NCBI GenBank assembly: GCA_024516035.1
Contig: CM044961.1
Location: 4,453,022 to 4,517,021 of the forward strand
DNA: 64,000 bases
Source: Bactericera cockerelli
Taxonomy: Eukaryota > Arthropoda > Insecta > Hemiptera > Triozidae
Direction of reading: 5' to 3'
A program made the position numbers and the translations under genes. The notes beneath the pieces were generated by a model. That model saw nothing but the letters and a program-made list of their open reading frames with translations, was not told where the DNA came from and did not search any database. The stretch's first letter is position 1, and each line of letters opens with the position of its first letter. Shown here in pieces: positions 43,291 through 53,118 of this stretch.

Positions 43291-43604
43291 TATGTAATAA
43301 GTATATGATATTTTTTAGTGATGCGCAATTTAAAAGACTTCTTATTTTTGTTGCGTTGTTCTTGTCCCCCCACTTTTTTTCATTTAATAGATTAAATGTG
43401 TTACTCCTGTAATATTTTTCTCATTTTTCATTATATTGGTGGTTTTATTGTTTTCTTCTATTTTTTCAGGTATTAAAATTATATTAAGAGTTTTCTATTT
43501 GAAAAAAATAAATATAAAAAAATGCTTTGATAACCTCTCCCTTTTGTTTACCTTCCACTAAAGAGTATTATTATTATTGAGTATTAGATACTAGTATTTA
43601 TCAG

Positions 43605-43845
43605 TGCCAGTCTCCGTGGCGTAACGGTTGTGACTACTGCCCGTAGTCCAGAGATCCTGAGTTCGATTCCCGGTCGGGTCGGAGCAAACTTGTCACACAG
43701 AAATTTCTGTTCCATCCCTATATATGAGACTGGCATTTCCGGTCCTACCCAGGCTGGGTGAGGATCATGTGGGTAGCTGGTACGATTCCCAGCGAACGGA
43801 GGGTAAAACCCCCGTCCAAATCCAGGACGTTAAATCAAATAAAAT
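43605..43845 (+). mobile_element. tRNA-derived SINE, family F
   Basis: Head 'gtctccgtggcgtaacggtt', box B GAGTTCGATTCCCGG, body 'ggctgggtgaggatcatgtg', tail 'acgttaaatcaaataaa'. The tail piece recurs at 47565-47650. The body phrase resembles the 5S-SINE body, suggesting a shared central domain. Confidence 0.7.
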
Positions 43846-44356
43846 AGTTGGCGTTAGGAAGGCCATCCAGCCGTAAAAAATGTACCAAAACCAATCAACC
43901 TCAACCATGTTGAAAAACGTCGACCCTGCTTGAGCGAGATAAGACAGAGTAAAAGAAGAAAGATAAGTATTTATCAGTGGCAACACTACACTACAGAAAA
44001 GTAATAATAATAAAAAAATAACACTCTTAAAAATCAGTTTATGATCTTCATTACTCTTAAGTAATGAAGATTTTTTAACCCTAGTATGCCATTTCGGATA
44101 ATTAGGACCTGACGTACCAAAAAACTTTCATAACTCAGTGTATTCCTCAAACATATAGTTCTTCATATAGAATGCTAATAAAAAAATAATTATAATTAGA
44201 AATACAATACTTTCTTTATTATTGGATAAGGAAAGTAAAAATGTATTTCATTATTACATGATTTTTTCTGAAGGTACCCGGACCATAATGCATGCATTTA
44301 CCCTGTTGTATCTGGTCGCAGATAGAGACATGTCTCGTTCTCCTAGAACAGCCTGA

Positions 44357-44555
44357 CGATAATAATAATAATATCGTCTGCCTGATTAGGACAATTAAGT
44401 CCCATTATTCCAGCAGTAAGCCGAAGACAAATTATTATGTGGTAAAAATCCCAAATGGGAGGATATCTTGTCATGTCCCGGCTGGGTTTCGAACCCGCGA
44501 CCTCTGGAATCTCTGGATTCACAGAGTGCGCGTTTACCACTGAGCTACCGGGACG
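44357..44555 (-). mobile_element. tRNA-derived SINE, family A
   Basis: Reverse copy, box B 'gggtttcgaacccgcgacct', 3' end (ATA)n at 44360. Good match to 1060-1281. Confidence 0.75.
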
Positions 44556-44756
44556 ATCTGTCACTTGTTTTGATTGGGTAGCGAGCTGAGCGGTATTCGA
44601 TTGTTTGATCTCCAAATACAATACAAGAGTGTGTTTTGCTATTGGAAATAGAAAATGTATCGAGAAATAATTTAAAACATCAGTTTTCCGGCTTATTTAA
44701 AAACGGGTCAAAAATGATCCGAATCAGCATTATACGATAAAGCCACAGGTGAATCA

Positions 44757-44799
44757 CTAAAGCAGTCTCCACAGGTGAATCACTCCCATCATGACTCAC
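44757..44799 (-). repeat. Echo of the middle of exon e11
   Basis: Matches 45351-45394 with about four differences ('aaagcagtctccacaggtga', 'cactcccatcatgactc'). It sits at the far end of the 33-bp array. Confidence 0.75.
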
Positions 44800-44816
44800 T
44801 CATTCATAATCAAGTT

Positions 44817-45287
44817 ATTTCCTTACCTGGTTCCACTATGCTGGGAGTTAGTTCCTTACCTGGTTCCACTATGCTGGGAGTTAGTTCCTTACCTGGTTCC
44901 ACTATGCTGGGAGTTAGTTCCTTACCTGGTTCCACTATGCTGGGAGTTAGTTCCTTACCTGGTTCCACTATGCTGGGAGTTAGTTCCTTACCTGGTTCCA
45001 CTATGCTGGGAGTTAGTTCCTTACCTGGTTCCACTATGCTGGGAGTAAGTTCCTTACCTGGTTCCACTATGCTGGGAGTTAGTTCCTTACCTGGTTCCAC
45101 TATGCTGGGAGTAAGTTCCTTACCTGGTTCCACTATGCTGGGAGTTAGTTCCTTACCTGGTTCCACTGTGCTGGAGTTAGTTCCTTACCTGGTTCCACTA
45201 TGCTGGGAGTTAGTTCCTTACCTGGTTCCACTATGCTGGAAGTTAGTTCCTTACCTGGTTCCACTATGCTGGGAGTTAGGTCCTTAC
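44817..45287 (-). repeat. 33-bp array of the e11 exon-donor junction
   Basis: Fourteen near-identical units, each (minus) CAGCATAGTGGAACCAG followed by donor GTAAGGAACTAACTCC. Nearly perfect copies: about six scattered substitutions and one 1-bp deletion. In the unc80 frame the first donor reads TAA, so retention ends translation. Confidence 0.95.
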
Positions 45288-45435
45288 CTGGTTCCACTAT
45301 GCTGAGAGGCTTTGCTGTAGGAGTGATGCAACCTAGCGGCAGCCTGATGAACTAAAGCACTCTCCACAGGTGAGTCACTCCCGTCATGACTCTCGAATGA
45401 TTCGGATCGGCCGTGATCCTTTTTGAACCAACTCA
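45288..45435 (-). CDS. unc80: unc80 exon e11
   Basis: 148 bp, phase 1 in, phase 2 out; acceptor GTTTCCAG, donor CCAG|GTAAGG. Encodes SWFKKDHGRSESFESHDGSD, then a His/Ala-rich stretch ending SKASQHSGT. The donor seeds the 33-bp array. Confidence 0.9.
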
Positions 45436-45472
45436 CTGGAAACGAAGAGAATACAACATTAAGAATAGAGCC

Positions 45473-45715
45473 GACCTCCGTGGCTCAGAGCATTAATTGC
45501 TGAGCCGGAGGTTGCGGGTTCGAATCCTGCCCGGAGCGGAAAATTCTAACCGAGTTTTCCCGTTTCCGGAATGGTTATCATATTTTTGTTAATCGCTTTC
45601 GTGATGTCACAACTATTCAAACTCGCTTTACTAGATCTACGCTGAAACCGGGACTTGAACCACCGACCTCCAGGTTACAAGTTCGCCGCCTTATCGATCA
45701 AGCTACTGTGGTCGG
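45473..45715. mobile_element. Two tRNA-derived SINE pieces, head to head
   Basis: 45473-45600 (+): 'cctccgtggctcagagcatt' and box B GGGTTCGAATCCTG. 45590-45715 (-): family E, with 'gggacttgaaccaccgacct'. The shared sequence between them is the body. Confidence 0.6.
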
Positions 45716-45941
45716 TTCGTTTCCGAAATGTCGGTTCATCCATGCATGTAAAGGTAAAGTACCCTGAACTAATGCGAAAGCGCTTACGGGGCATAACTAC
45801 CTTGTAAAAAATGGAGAGAAAACAACATTAAGAATAGAGCGCAAGAGGAACACTACGGGATGGGCAAGCTACAACATAGCTATTGTTTCATGGCTACGAA
45901 ACAAAAGAGGCTGTGAAACACTCATCCCTATAATAATTACA

Positions 45942-46135
45942 CTCTTTAGTGGAAGGTAACCACCAGGCGAGGTTAATGCTCAACGCATTTTCTACCACCT
46001 AACCCTCAGAGTCTTATTATTATGTGGTCACAAACTCAAATTAATGAGGAAAAATTCATGCTCTGGGTGGAATTCGGATCCCTACGCTACCTGAATTACC
46101 AGACTAGCGCTTTAACCACTTGACTACCAATGCAC
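45942..46135 (-). mobile_element. tRNA-derived SINE, family C
   Basis: Reverse copy with tail 'ggaaggtaaccaccaggcga' and head 'ccacttgactaccaatgcac'. Confidence 0.7.
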
Positions 46136-46139
46136 GGTA

Positions 46140-46430
46140 AAAGATACATATTTAGTACATGATAAATGAAATACCTATTCCATAACTTACCTATTTTGTA
46201 GATAGTTATATTTTTATTTAAACACGTTCAATTGAAATATTTTCTTCACAGTCACTACTCTCTTTTCCAATGATCAATTCCATCTTCATACCCCAACAAC
46301 GACTCTCCACTCCTCCATCTTCTCCTAGCTCTTCTTATGCACAATTGCAAATACTCGCTGCACGCTGCGCAGCAATGGAAATTTTGGCTCGTACCCATCC
46401 TAAGAGGATTGGATAACCTATTATTAACTT
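46140..46430. other. Intron 10, no feature seen
   Basis: AT-rich, then a pyrimidine-rich patch; nothing recognised. Confidence 0.5.
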
Positions 46431-46432
46431 AC

Positions 46433-46598
46433 CTATTCCTCCAAACTTGGAGCCCTTGACAATGTGCTCGGGCACGCCTATATTTCTCTCGCTCTGTCTG
46501 GGTGTGAGGATATGAGAGTGCTGCTTCTTCCTCAGGTTCCCCAGGGGCGATTGGGTGGGCTTCCCGAAGTCATCTGTCAGGTCCGTATCTAGGAGACT
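46433..46598 (-). CDS. unc80: unc80 exon e10
   Basis: 166 bp, phase 0 in, phase 1 out; acceptor CTCCCCAG, donor ATAG|GTAAGT. Encodes SLLDTDLTDDFGKPTQSPLG, NLRKKQHSHILTPRQSERN and VPEHIVKGSKFGGI. Confidence 0.9.
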
Positions 46599-46629
46599 CT
46601 GGGGAGGGGAATTATCGTAGTTAATTTTA

Positions 46630-46775
46630 TATTATATTTTTATTAGGATACACAAATACATACATAATATAAGAGACATAAATAATATAGGATACACAAA
46701 TACATAATTAATATAGGATACACAAATACATAATTAATATAGGATACACAAATGCATACATAATATAGGAGACAT
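46630..46775. repeat. ~30-bp AT-rich tandem
   Basis: 'ggatacacaaatacata' in four to five units, decaying at both ends. Confidence 0.7.
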
Positions 46776-46904
46776 GAAGGTACACTTTTAAAAAATTCTA
46801 CAAATCAAAAAGTTCTTCTCATTCATCGTGTAAGCTTTTCAGTGTCGACAAAATACTAGCAGCGTTGCCCCTCTGAATTGCGAGGGATATTTTATTATTA
46901 TTAT

Positions 46905-47056
46905 CAGTGGTAAAGGCGGCACTGTGTGAATCCAGAGGTTCCAGGGTCGCGGGGTTCGAAACCCAGCCGGGACATGACAAGTTGTCCACCGATTTGGGAT
47001 TTTTACCACAATATGATACGTCTTGGGCTTACTGCTGGAATAATGGGAGTTAAGAG
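46905..47056 (+). mobile_element. tRNA-derived SINE, family A
   Basis: 'cagtggtaaaggcggcactg', box B GGTTCGAAACCCAGC, body to 'ggaataatgggagttaag'. Confidence 0.7.
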
Positions 47057-47070
47057 AGAGGAGAGATACT

Positions 47071-47116
47071 GTTGTCTCTCTCCTCCGCCACATAGCAAGG
47101 AGATGAAGACTCTATG
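47071..47116 (-). repeat. Echo of exon e9
   Basis: Forty-six bases match 47215-47260 with two differences ('gttgtctctctcctcc', 'cacatagcaaggagatga'). It lies ~55 bp past the e9 donor. 'aacctaacccaacccaaccc' follows. Confidence 0.8.
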
Positions 47117-47169
47117 AAGACCTAACCTAACCCAACCCAACCCAACCTAGTAATTAAAGCTCAACTCAC

Positions 47170-47268
47170 AGCACAAGTGGAAGAGGTACTCCGCTTCTTG
47201 AAGAGACTCTTCTTGTTGTCTCTCTCCTCCACCACATAGCAAGGAGATGACGACTCTATGGTGTCATC
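47170..47268 (-). CDS. unc80: unc80 exon e9
   Basis: 99 bp, phase 0 in and out; acceptor GTTGCAG, donor GCT|GTGAGT. Encodes DDTIESSSPCYVVEERDNKK and SLFKKRSTSSTCA. Confidence 0.9.
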
Positions 47269-47279
47269 CTGCAACACAA

Positions 47280-47880
47280 AATAGAGCTACTTTAGATTTT
47301 TTTAATTTTCAGTTTACAATAAACATAAAACATTTCATCGAAAACTCCAGTTCTTGGAATTGCTCCCAAAAAATGAAGCTGCGATTCTTCTCTGGATTGC
47401 TAAGCTAATCCTCTGCATTAAGAAGAAATGTTTTTATGTTACATTTTTTTTTTCGTTAGTTATTATTATTTTTTTCATGTGTCTTTGGCCAACTCCTTAC
47501 CTACTTATGGGTAGAAAAAACAATAGTTCAATATTTCAATATAGAATTTGTGGTATTGAATACTGTGGGTAGCTGGTACGATTCCCAGCGAATGGAGGGT
47601 AAAACCCCCGTCCTGTCTACCTCAAGTCAGGACGTTAAAACCAAATAGAATCAATGGACATGAAAGGAGCCTAGACATTGGATCTGGGCGTCCATATAAT
47701 CCTCTCACCACCGTGATTTAGGTATCAATACCTATCTCACGGACTCGGAATTATTTTTGAATACCTAAAAAATATTAAAAAAAACTTTAGATTTAAAAAA
47801 AATACATAATAATAAAAATACACATAATAAAAAAAAAAAAAAAATAATACATAATATCTAATAATTAAAAAAAAAACTAT
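47280..47880. other. Intron 8, no gene; SINE F tail
   Basis: AT-rich. 47565-47650 matches the 3' part of SINE family F. Long A runs at 47828-47842. Confidence 0.5.
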
Positions 47881-47885
47881 CTCAC

Positions 47886-48056
47886 CTGCTCAGTCTGAGG
47901 AACATGCCTCACAACTCGCGTGGTCTGAATATCCGGCTCCTTGCGATGAGGCTTCATGGCGGTGTCGATTAACCCGCTCAGTACCACCCGACGGAACGTG
48001 CCCCCGTGAGCCTCCTTGATGTACTGCATGAGCTGCCGGACGTCGTGGTACATGGA
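47886..48056 (-). CDS. unc80: unc80 exon e8
   Basis: 171 bp, phase 0 in and out; acceptor CTTCGCAG, donor CAG|GTGAGA. Encodes SMYHDVRQLMQYIKEAHGGT, FRRVVLSGLIDTAMKPHRKE and RVVRHVPQTEQ; the AHGGTFRRV core is a strong UNC80 signature. Confidence 0.94.
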
Positions 48057-48442
48057 CTGCGAAGGGGTTAAGAATAGAATAGTTTATATTAAAATAGTAA
48101 AAAATAATAATAATATATAAAAAAATACACTTGCACTAATAAGTGACACCTTGGCTTGCACTCCAGGTGACCCGGGTTAGAATCTTACAGAAGTACTACA
48201 TTGTGGATTTTTCTAATTAATTCAGCTTGTTGAGGTTAGTTGGCGACAGCTCAAGCTCTTTGTTTTGAGTCCGAGCGATAAGTTGACAGCACTTATTTTG
48301 CTTCAGGACTCAATATATCACTCCAAAAAAATAAAACAAAAAATTTCACCGCGTTATCTGGAATAATATCCGAGTCCATTATATCCAGGTTCGAATGTAT
48401 AGTATTTTTTTTTTTTTTAGTTTCTATCTTGTGTCCACCCAC

Positions 48443-48642
48443 CATGTTCTCCGGAGTCTTCAGCTCCTTGCTCGACTGGATGAGCCGGCTCACCAGAGGC
48501 TTGAACGTGGCGGCGAATATCTGCCCCTCCACACCCCCCCTGCCCCCGCCCGCACTGCCCCCAATGCTCTGGCCGAAGTTGGTGGCGTAGCCCCCGCCCT
48601 GGGACACGGCGTCCGGGGACTTGGTACAGGTGCGCTTCTGAT
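48443..48642 (-). CDS. unc80: unc80 exon e7
   Basis: 200 bp, phase 1 in, phase 0 out; acceptor ATTCTCAG, donor ATG|GTGGGT. Encodes QKRTCTKSPDAVSQGGGYAT, a Gly-rich piece, then GVEGQIFAATFKPLVSRLIQ and SSKELKTPENM. The pentanucleotide array abuts its acceptor. Confidence 0.93.
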
Positions 48643-49328
48643 CTGAGAATAGAATAGAATAGAGTAAGAATAGAATAGAATAGAGTAGAGTAAGAATAGA
48701 ATAGAATAGAATCGAGTAAGAATAGAATAGAATTGAATAATATAGAATAGAATAAGAATAGAATAGAATAGAGTATGAATAGAATAGAATTGAATAATAT
48801 AGAATACAATAAGAATAGAATAGAATAGAGTAAGAATAGAATAGAGTAAGTATAGAATAGAGTAGGAATAGAATAGAATAGAGTAAGAATAGAATACAGT
48901 AAGTATAGAATAGAGTAGGAATAGAATGCAATAAGATTAGAATTGAATAGAATAGAGTAATAATAGATTTTTTCTATTCAATAGAGTACGAATAGAATAG
49001 AGTACCTAGGGATAGAATAGAGAAAAAATATAATTGAATAGTATAGAATAGAATTGAGTAAGAATAGAATTGAATAGTATAGAATAGAATTGAAAAGAAT
49101 GGAGTAAGAATAGAATTAAATAGAATAGAGTAAGATTAGAATTGTATAGAGAAGAATAGAATATAATTAAAAATAATAGAGTAAGAATAAAATAGAATTC
49201 AATATAATAGAGTAAGAATAGAATTGAATAGTGTAGAATAGAATAGAGTAAGATTAGAATTGAATAGAGTAGAATAGAATAGAATTGAAAAGAATAGAGT
49301 AAGAATAGAATAGAATAGAATAGAATAG
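48643..49328 (-). repeat. (TATTC)n-type pentanucleotide array at the e7 acceptor
   Basis: About 690 bp of 'agaat'/'attct' units with variants, ending directly at the e7 acceptor (TATTCTCAG). The same motif separates the e6 cassettes at 49329-50650. It serves as the pyrimidine tract of e7. Confidence 0.93.
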
Positions 49329-50640
49329 AATTTCACTTACTGATAGGAGACAGCAGAGTATTGGGGTCAACACAGAACCCGACATAGGTGTGGAAGAACT
49401 CCAGCACTTCCTGCAGTGGATACTTCTGCACCATAATATTCTTGAGGAACTCAATGATGAATAGAATAGAATAGAATAGAGTAAGAATAGAATAGAATAG
49501 AATAGAATTTCACTTACTGATAGGAGACAGCAGAGTATTGGGGTCCACACAGAACCCGACATAGGTGTGGAAGAACTCCAGCACTTCCTGCAGTGGATAC
49601 TTCTGCACCATATTCTTGAGGAACTCAATGATGAATAGAATAGAATAGAACAGAATAGAATAGAATTTCACTTACTGATAGGAGACAGCAGAGTATTGGG
49701 GTCAACACAGAACCCGACATAGGTGTGGAAGAACTCCAGCACTTCCTGCAGCGGATACTTCTGCACCATATTCTTGAGGAACTCAATGATGAATAGAATA
49801 AAATAGAACAGAATAGAATAGAATTCCACTTACTGATAGGAGACAGCAGAGTGTTGGGGTCAACACAGAACCCGACATAGGTGTGGAAGAACTCCAGCAC
49901 TTCCTGCAGTGGATTCTTCAGCACTATATTCTTCAGGAACTCAATGATGAATAGAATAGAAAAGAATAGAATAGAACAGAATAGAATAGAATTTCACTTA
50001 CTGATAGGAGACAGCAGAGTATTGGGGTCCACACAGAACCCGACATAGGTGTGGAAGAACTCCAGCACTTCCTGCAGTGGATTCTTCAGCACTATATTCT
50101 TCAGGAACTCAATGATGAATAGAATAGAAAAGAATAGAATAGAACAGAATAGAATAGAATTTCACTTACTGATAGGAGACAGCAGAGTATTGGGGTCCAC
50201 ACAGAACCCGACATAGGTGTGGAAGAACTCCAGCACTTCCTGCAGTGGATACTTCTGCACCATATTCTTGAGGAACTCAATGATGAATAGAATAGAACAG
50301 AATAGGAACTCAATGATGAATAGAACAGAATAGAATAGAATTTCACTTACTGATAGGAGACAGCAGAGTGTTGGGGTCCACACAGAACCCGACATAGGTG
50401 TGGAAGAACTCCAGCACTTCCTGCAGTGGATACTTCTGCACCATATTCTTGAGAAACTCAATGATGAATAGAATAGAATAGAATAGAATTTCACTTACTG
50501 ATAGGAGACAGCAGAGTATTGGGGTCAACACAGAACCCGACATAGGTGTGGAAGAACTCCAGCACTTCCTACAGTGGATACCTCTGCACCATATTCTTGA
50601 GGAACTCAATGATGAATAGAATAGAATAGAATAGAATAGA
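49329..50640 (-). repeat. Eight partial copies of exon e6 with donor
   Basis: Copies begin near 49329, 49508, 49666, 49828, 49991, 50159, 50340 and 50489. Each holds the last ~105 coding bases of e6 (NMVQKYPLQEVLEFFHTYVG, FCVDPNTLLSPI) and donor GTAAGTGAAATTC, preceded by a shared IEFLK-coding leader not in the exon. They are separated by (GAATA)n. Coding sequence is preserved in most; two have single changes in YPLQE, and one has a 3-bp insertion. Confidence 0.93.
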
Positions 50641-50651
50641 ATTTCACTTAC

Positions 50652-50890
50652 TGATGGGAGACAGCAGAGTATTGGGGTCCACACAGAACCCGACATAGGT
50701 GTGGAAGAACTCCAGCACTTCCTGCAGCGGATACTTCTGCACCATATTCCGGAGGAACTTGGTGAACAGCCTCGGGTTGACGCGCTTCAGCTTGGTGAGC
50801 AGGGAGGTGGCCTGGGAGCGGAGGAAGTTGCCGGGGGGGCCGCGCTGACCATCGCCACACCCGTGGGGGCAGCCCAGGTGACGCAGCACC
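50652..50890 (-). CDS. unc80: unc80 exon e6
   Basis: 239 bp, phase 2 in, phase 1 out; acceptor CCTCCAG, donor ATCA|GTAAGT. Encodes VLRHLGCPHGCGDGQRGPPG, NFLRSQATSLLTKLKRVNPR, then the segment copied in the array. Complete exon; only its 3' half was amplified. Confidence 0.94.
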
Positions 50891-50934
50891 CTGGAGGCGA
50901 AATGAGGTCCTACGTGTGACTGAATCATCATAGG

Positions 50935-51078
50935 GTGGCGTCATCGTGAACGATGGTAGTCAGACCGTGAAGTAATGACTCAGTACTTCTACCACTGTCT
51001 TTACAAGGAGGCTAATAATTGACAAGGGCCCCCAGAACCAAGCCAATGCTGGTCTACACCCTGTTTATAGTCCCATAC
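50935..51078. repeat. Dispersed repeat R1, copy 3 (inverted)
   Basis: Reverse of 1495-1655: 'agggtggcgtcatcgtgaac', 'tgacaagggcccccagaacc'. Confidence 0.6.
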
Positions 51079-51084
51079 ACATAC

Positions 51085-52681
51085 AAATTACTATACAATA
51101 TGTGCCTATGACCCATCACCATGGATACGGATATTGTTTACCTAATGACCATGTTGACACATAATAATAATAATAATGTGTTTTATTGTACATTTCTTTT
51201 ACATTACATAGTTACATATAAGATATAGCACATAGGAAAAGAAATATTAAAGTGAAACTGTATGTTTTACAAATTACTATACAATATGTGCCTATGACCC
51301 ATCACCATGGAGACGGATATTGTTTACCTAATGACCATGTTGACACATACAAATTACTATACAATATGTGCCTATGACCGATCACCATGGATATTGAAAT
51401 TGTTTACCTTTTTTTTCCAAAATACTCAATTCATAATATATTTTACATTAAATGGTATGTACAAAAAAAAAAAAAAAACAATGAAATATTAAAAGATAAT
51501 GTAATAACTTGAAAAAAGAAAATGAGTTGCTGTGATGACCTGTGACCTAATGACCGATCATCATGGAAACGGATATTGTTTACCTAATGACTGTGTTAAT
51601 CACCATGGAAACGTAATTGTTTACCTAATGACCGTGTTGATCACGATGAAAACAGAATTGTTTACCTAATGACCGTGTTATTCACCATGGAAACGAAATT
51701 GTTTACCTAATGACGGATCACCATGGAAACGGAATTGTTTACCTAATGACCGTGTTGATCACCATGAATACGAGAATTGTTTACCTAATGACCGTGTTAT
51801 TCACCATGGAAACGGAATGTTTACCTAATGACTCATCACCATGGAAACGGAATTGTTTACCTAATGACCGTGTTATTCACCATGGAAACGGAATGGTTTA
51901 CCTAATGACCGTGTTGATCACCATAGAGACGGATCGGATATTGTTTACCTAATGACCATGGAAACGGAATTTTTTACCTAATGACCGTGTTATTCACCAT
52001 GGAGACGGAATTGTTTACCTAATGACCGTGATGATCACCATAGAGACGGATATTGTTTACCTAATGACCGTGTTGATCACCATGGAAACGAGAATTGTTT
52101 ACCTAATGACCGTGTTGATCACCATGGAGACGAGAATTGTTTACCTAATGACCGTGTTGATCACCATGGAAACGGAATTGTTTACCTAATGACCGTGTTA
52201 TTCACCATGGAAACGGAATTGTTTACCTAATGACGGATCACCATGGAGACGAGAATTGTTTACCTAATGACGGATCACCATGGAAACGGAATTGTTTACC
52301 TAATGACTCATCAACATGGAGACGAGAATTGTTTACCTAATGACTCATCACCATGGAGACGAGAATTGTTTACCTAATGACGGATTTATTTATTATTTAT
52401 AAACTCTTTATTAGTAGGAAGAACATATATATACAGACAAATAATGGTAAATATAAAAATAGACAATAATAATAATATAAACAAAGAAAAAAAAAAAAAA
52501 ACAAAACAAAAAAAATAAATATATACATATGTCCTAACTAAAGGGCGGGGTTATTGCCTATGGCAATCTCTTCCACCCAACCCTTGGATCACCATGGAAA
52601 CAGAATTGTGACGGATCACCATGGAAACGGAATTGTTTACCTAATGACCGTGTTGATCACCATGGAAACGGAATTGTTTAC
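51085..52681 (-). repeat. ~41-43-bp array of the e5 exon-donor junction
   Basis: About 30 units of (minus) CATGGTGATCAACACGGTCA TTAG then donor GTAAACAATTC and 'cgtttc'. Some are shortened (TCATTAG joined to a different middle). Broken by a retroelement tail (51165-51268), A-rich sequence, and a LINE tail (52490-52588). Confidence 0.93.
52490..52588 (-). mobile_element. LINE 3' tail inside the e5 array
   Basis: Reverse copy ('actaaagggcggggttattg', 'tctcttccacccaaccctt'), flanked by array units, so it inserted after the array formed. Confidence 0.7.
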
Positions 52682-52905
52682 CTAATGACCGTGTTGATCA
52701 CCATGGAGATGGGCCGCGACAGGACCGTGTCCAGATAGGCTGGTGAAGGCGTGCGGCCCCCATCGGTACACAAACCGAACACATCTTCCCGCGGGGCCAG
52801 ACGCAGCACGCCCATCTCTATGATGAGCTCGAGCAGGTTGAGAACCACTTCACACACGCGTAGGGTGGCGGAGATGTGGCTGCGTTGCGACACATCGTGT
52901 ACGGC
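52682..52905 (-). CDS. unc80: unc80 exon e5
   Basis: 224 bp, phase 0 in, phase 2 out; acceptor ACCTCCAG, donor TTAG|GTAAAC. Encodes AVHDVSQRSHISATLRVCEV, VLNLLELIIEMGVL, then DTVLSRPISMVINTVI. Core UNC80 helical region. Confidence 0.95.
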
Positions 52906-52965
52906 CTGGAGGTTGGAAATTAATAATAATAATAATAATAATTAGCCCGGTAAACGGGTGTTTAT

Positions 52966-53089
52966 TAACACTTGGACGACCGGGTGTACCACCGGTGGTA
53001 CACGCATGCACTACGCCTGTGAATAGCCTAAACATCGCCGGTCCCACGGGAGAACTTACTAAAAACATGCCGGTCGTCTATGTGTTAAC
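52966..53089. mobile_element. TTAA-type MITE, 'gacgaccgg' family
   Basis: Inverted ends ttaacacttggacgaccgg and 'ccggtcgtctatgtgttaa'; 'taccaccggtggtacac' inside as in 34797-34951. Confidence 0.75.
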
Positions 53090-53118
53090 GGAGCTAGTCC
53101 CTTTTACAAATGTCAATA

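Noticed and set aside
44775..45305. A 176-residue protein of 11-residue repeats (LPGSTMLGVS)
   Set aside because: It is a translation of the 33-bp junction array on the strand opposite to unc80; all frames are open because the unit is a multiple of 3.
48293..48931. A 212-residue Tyr/Ser/Leu-rich protein
   Set aside because: It is the pentanucleotide array read through into exon e7; only the e7 part is coding.
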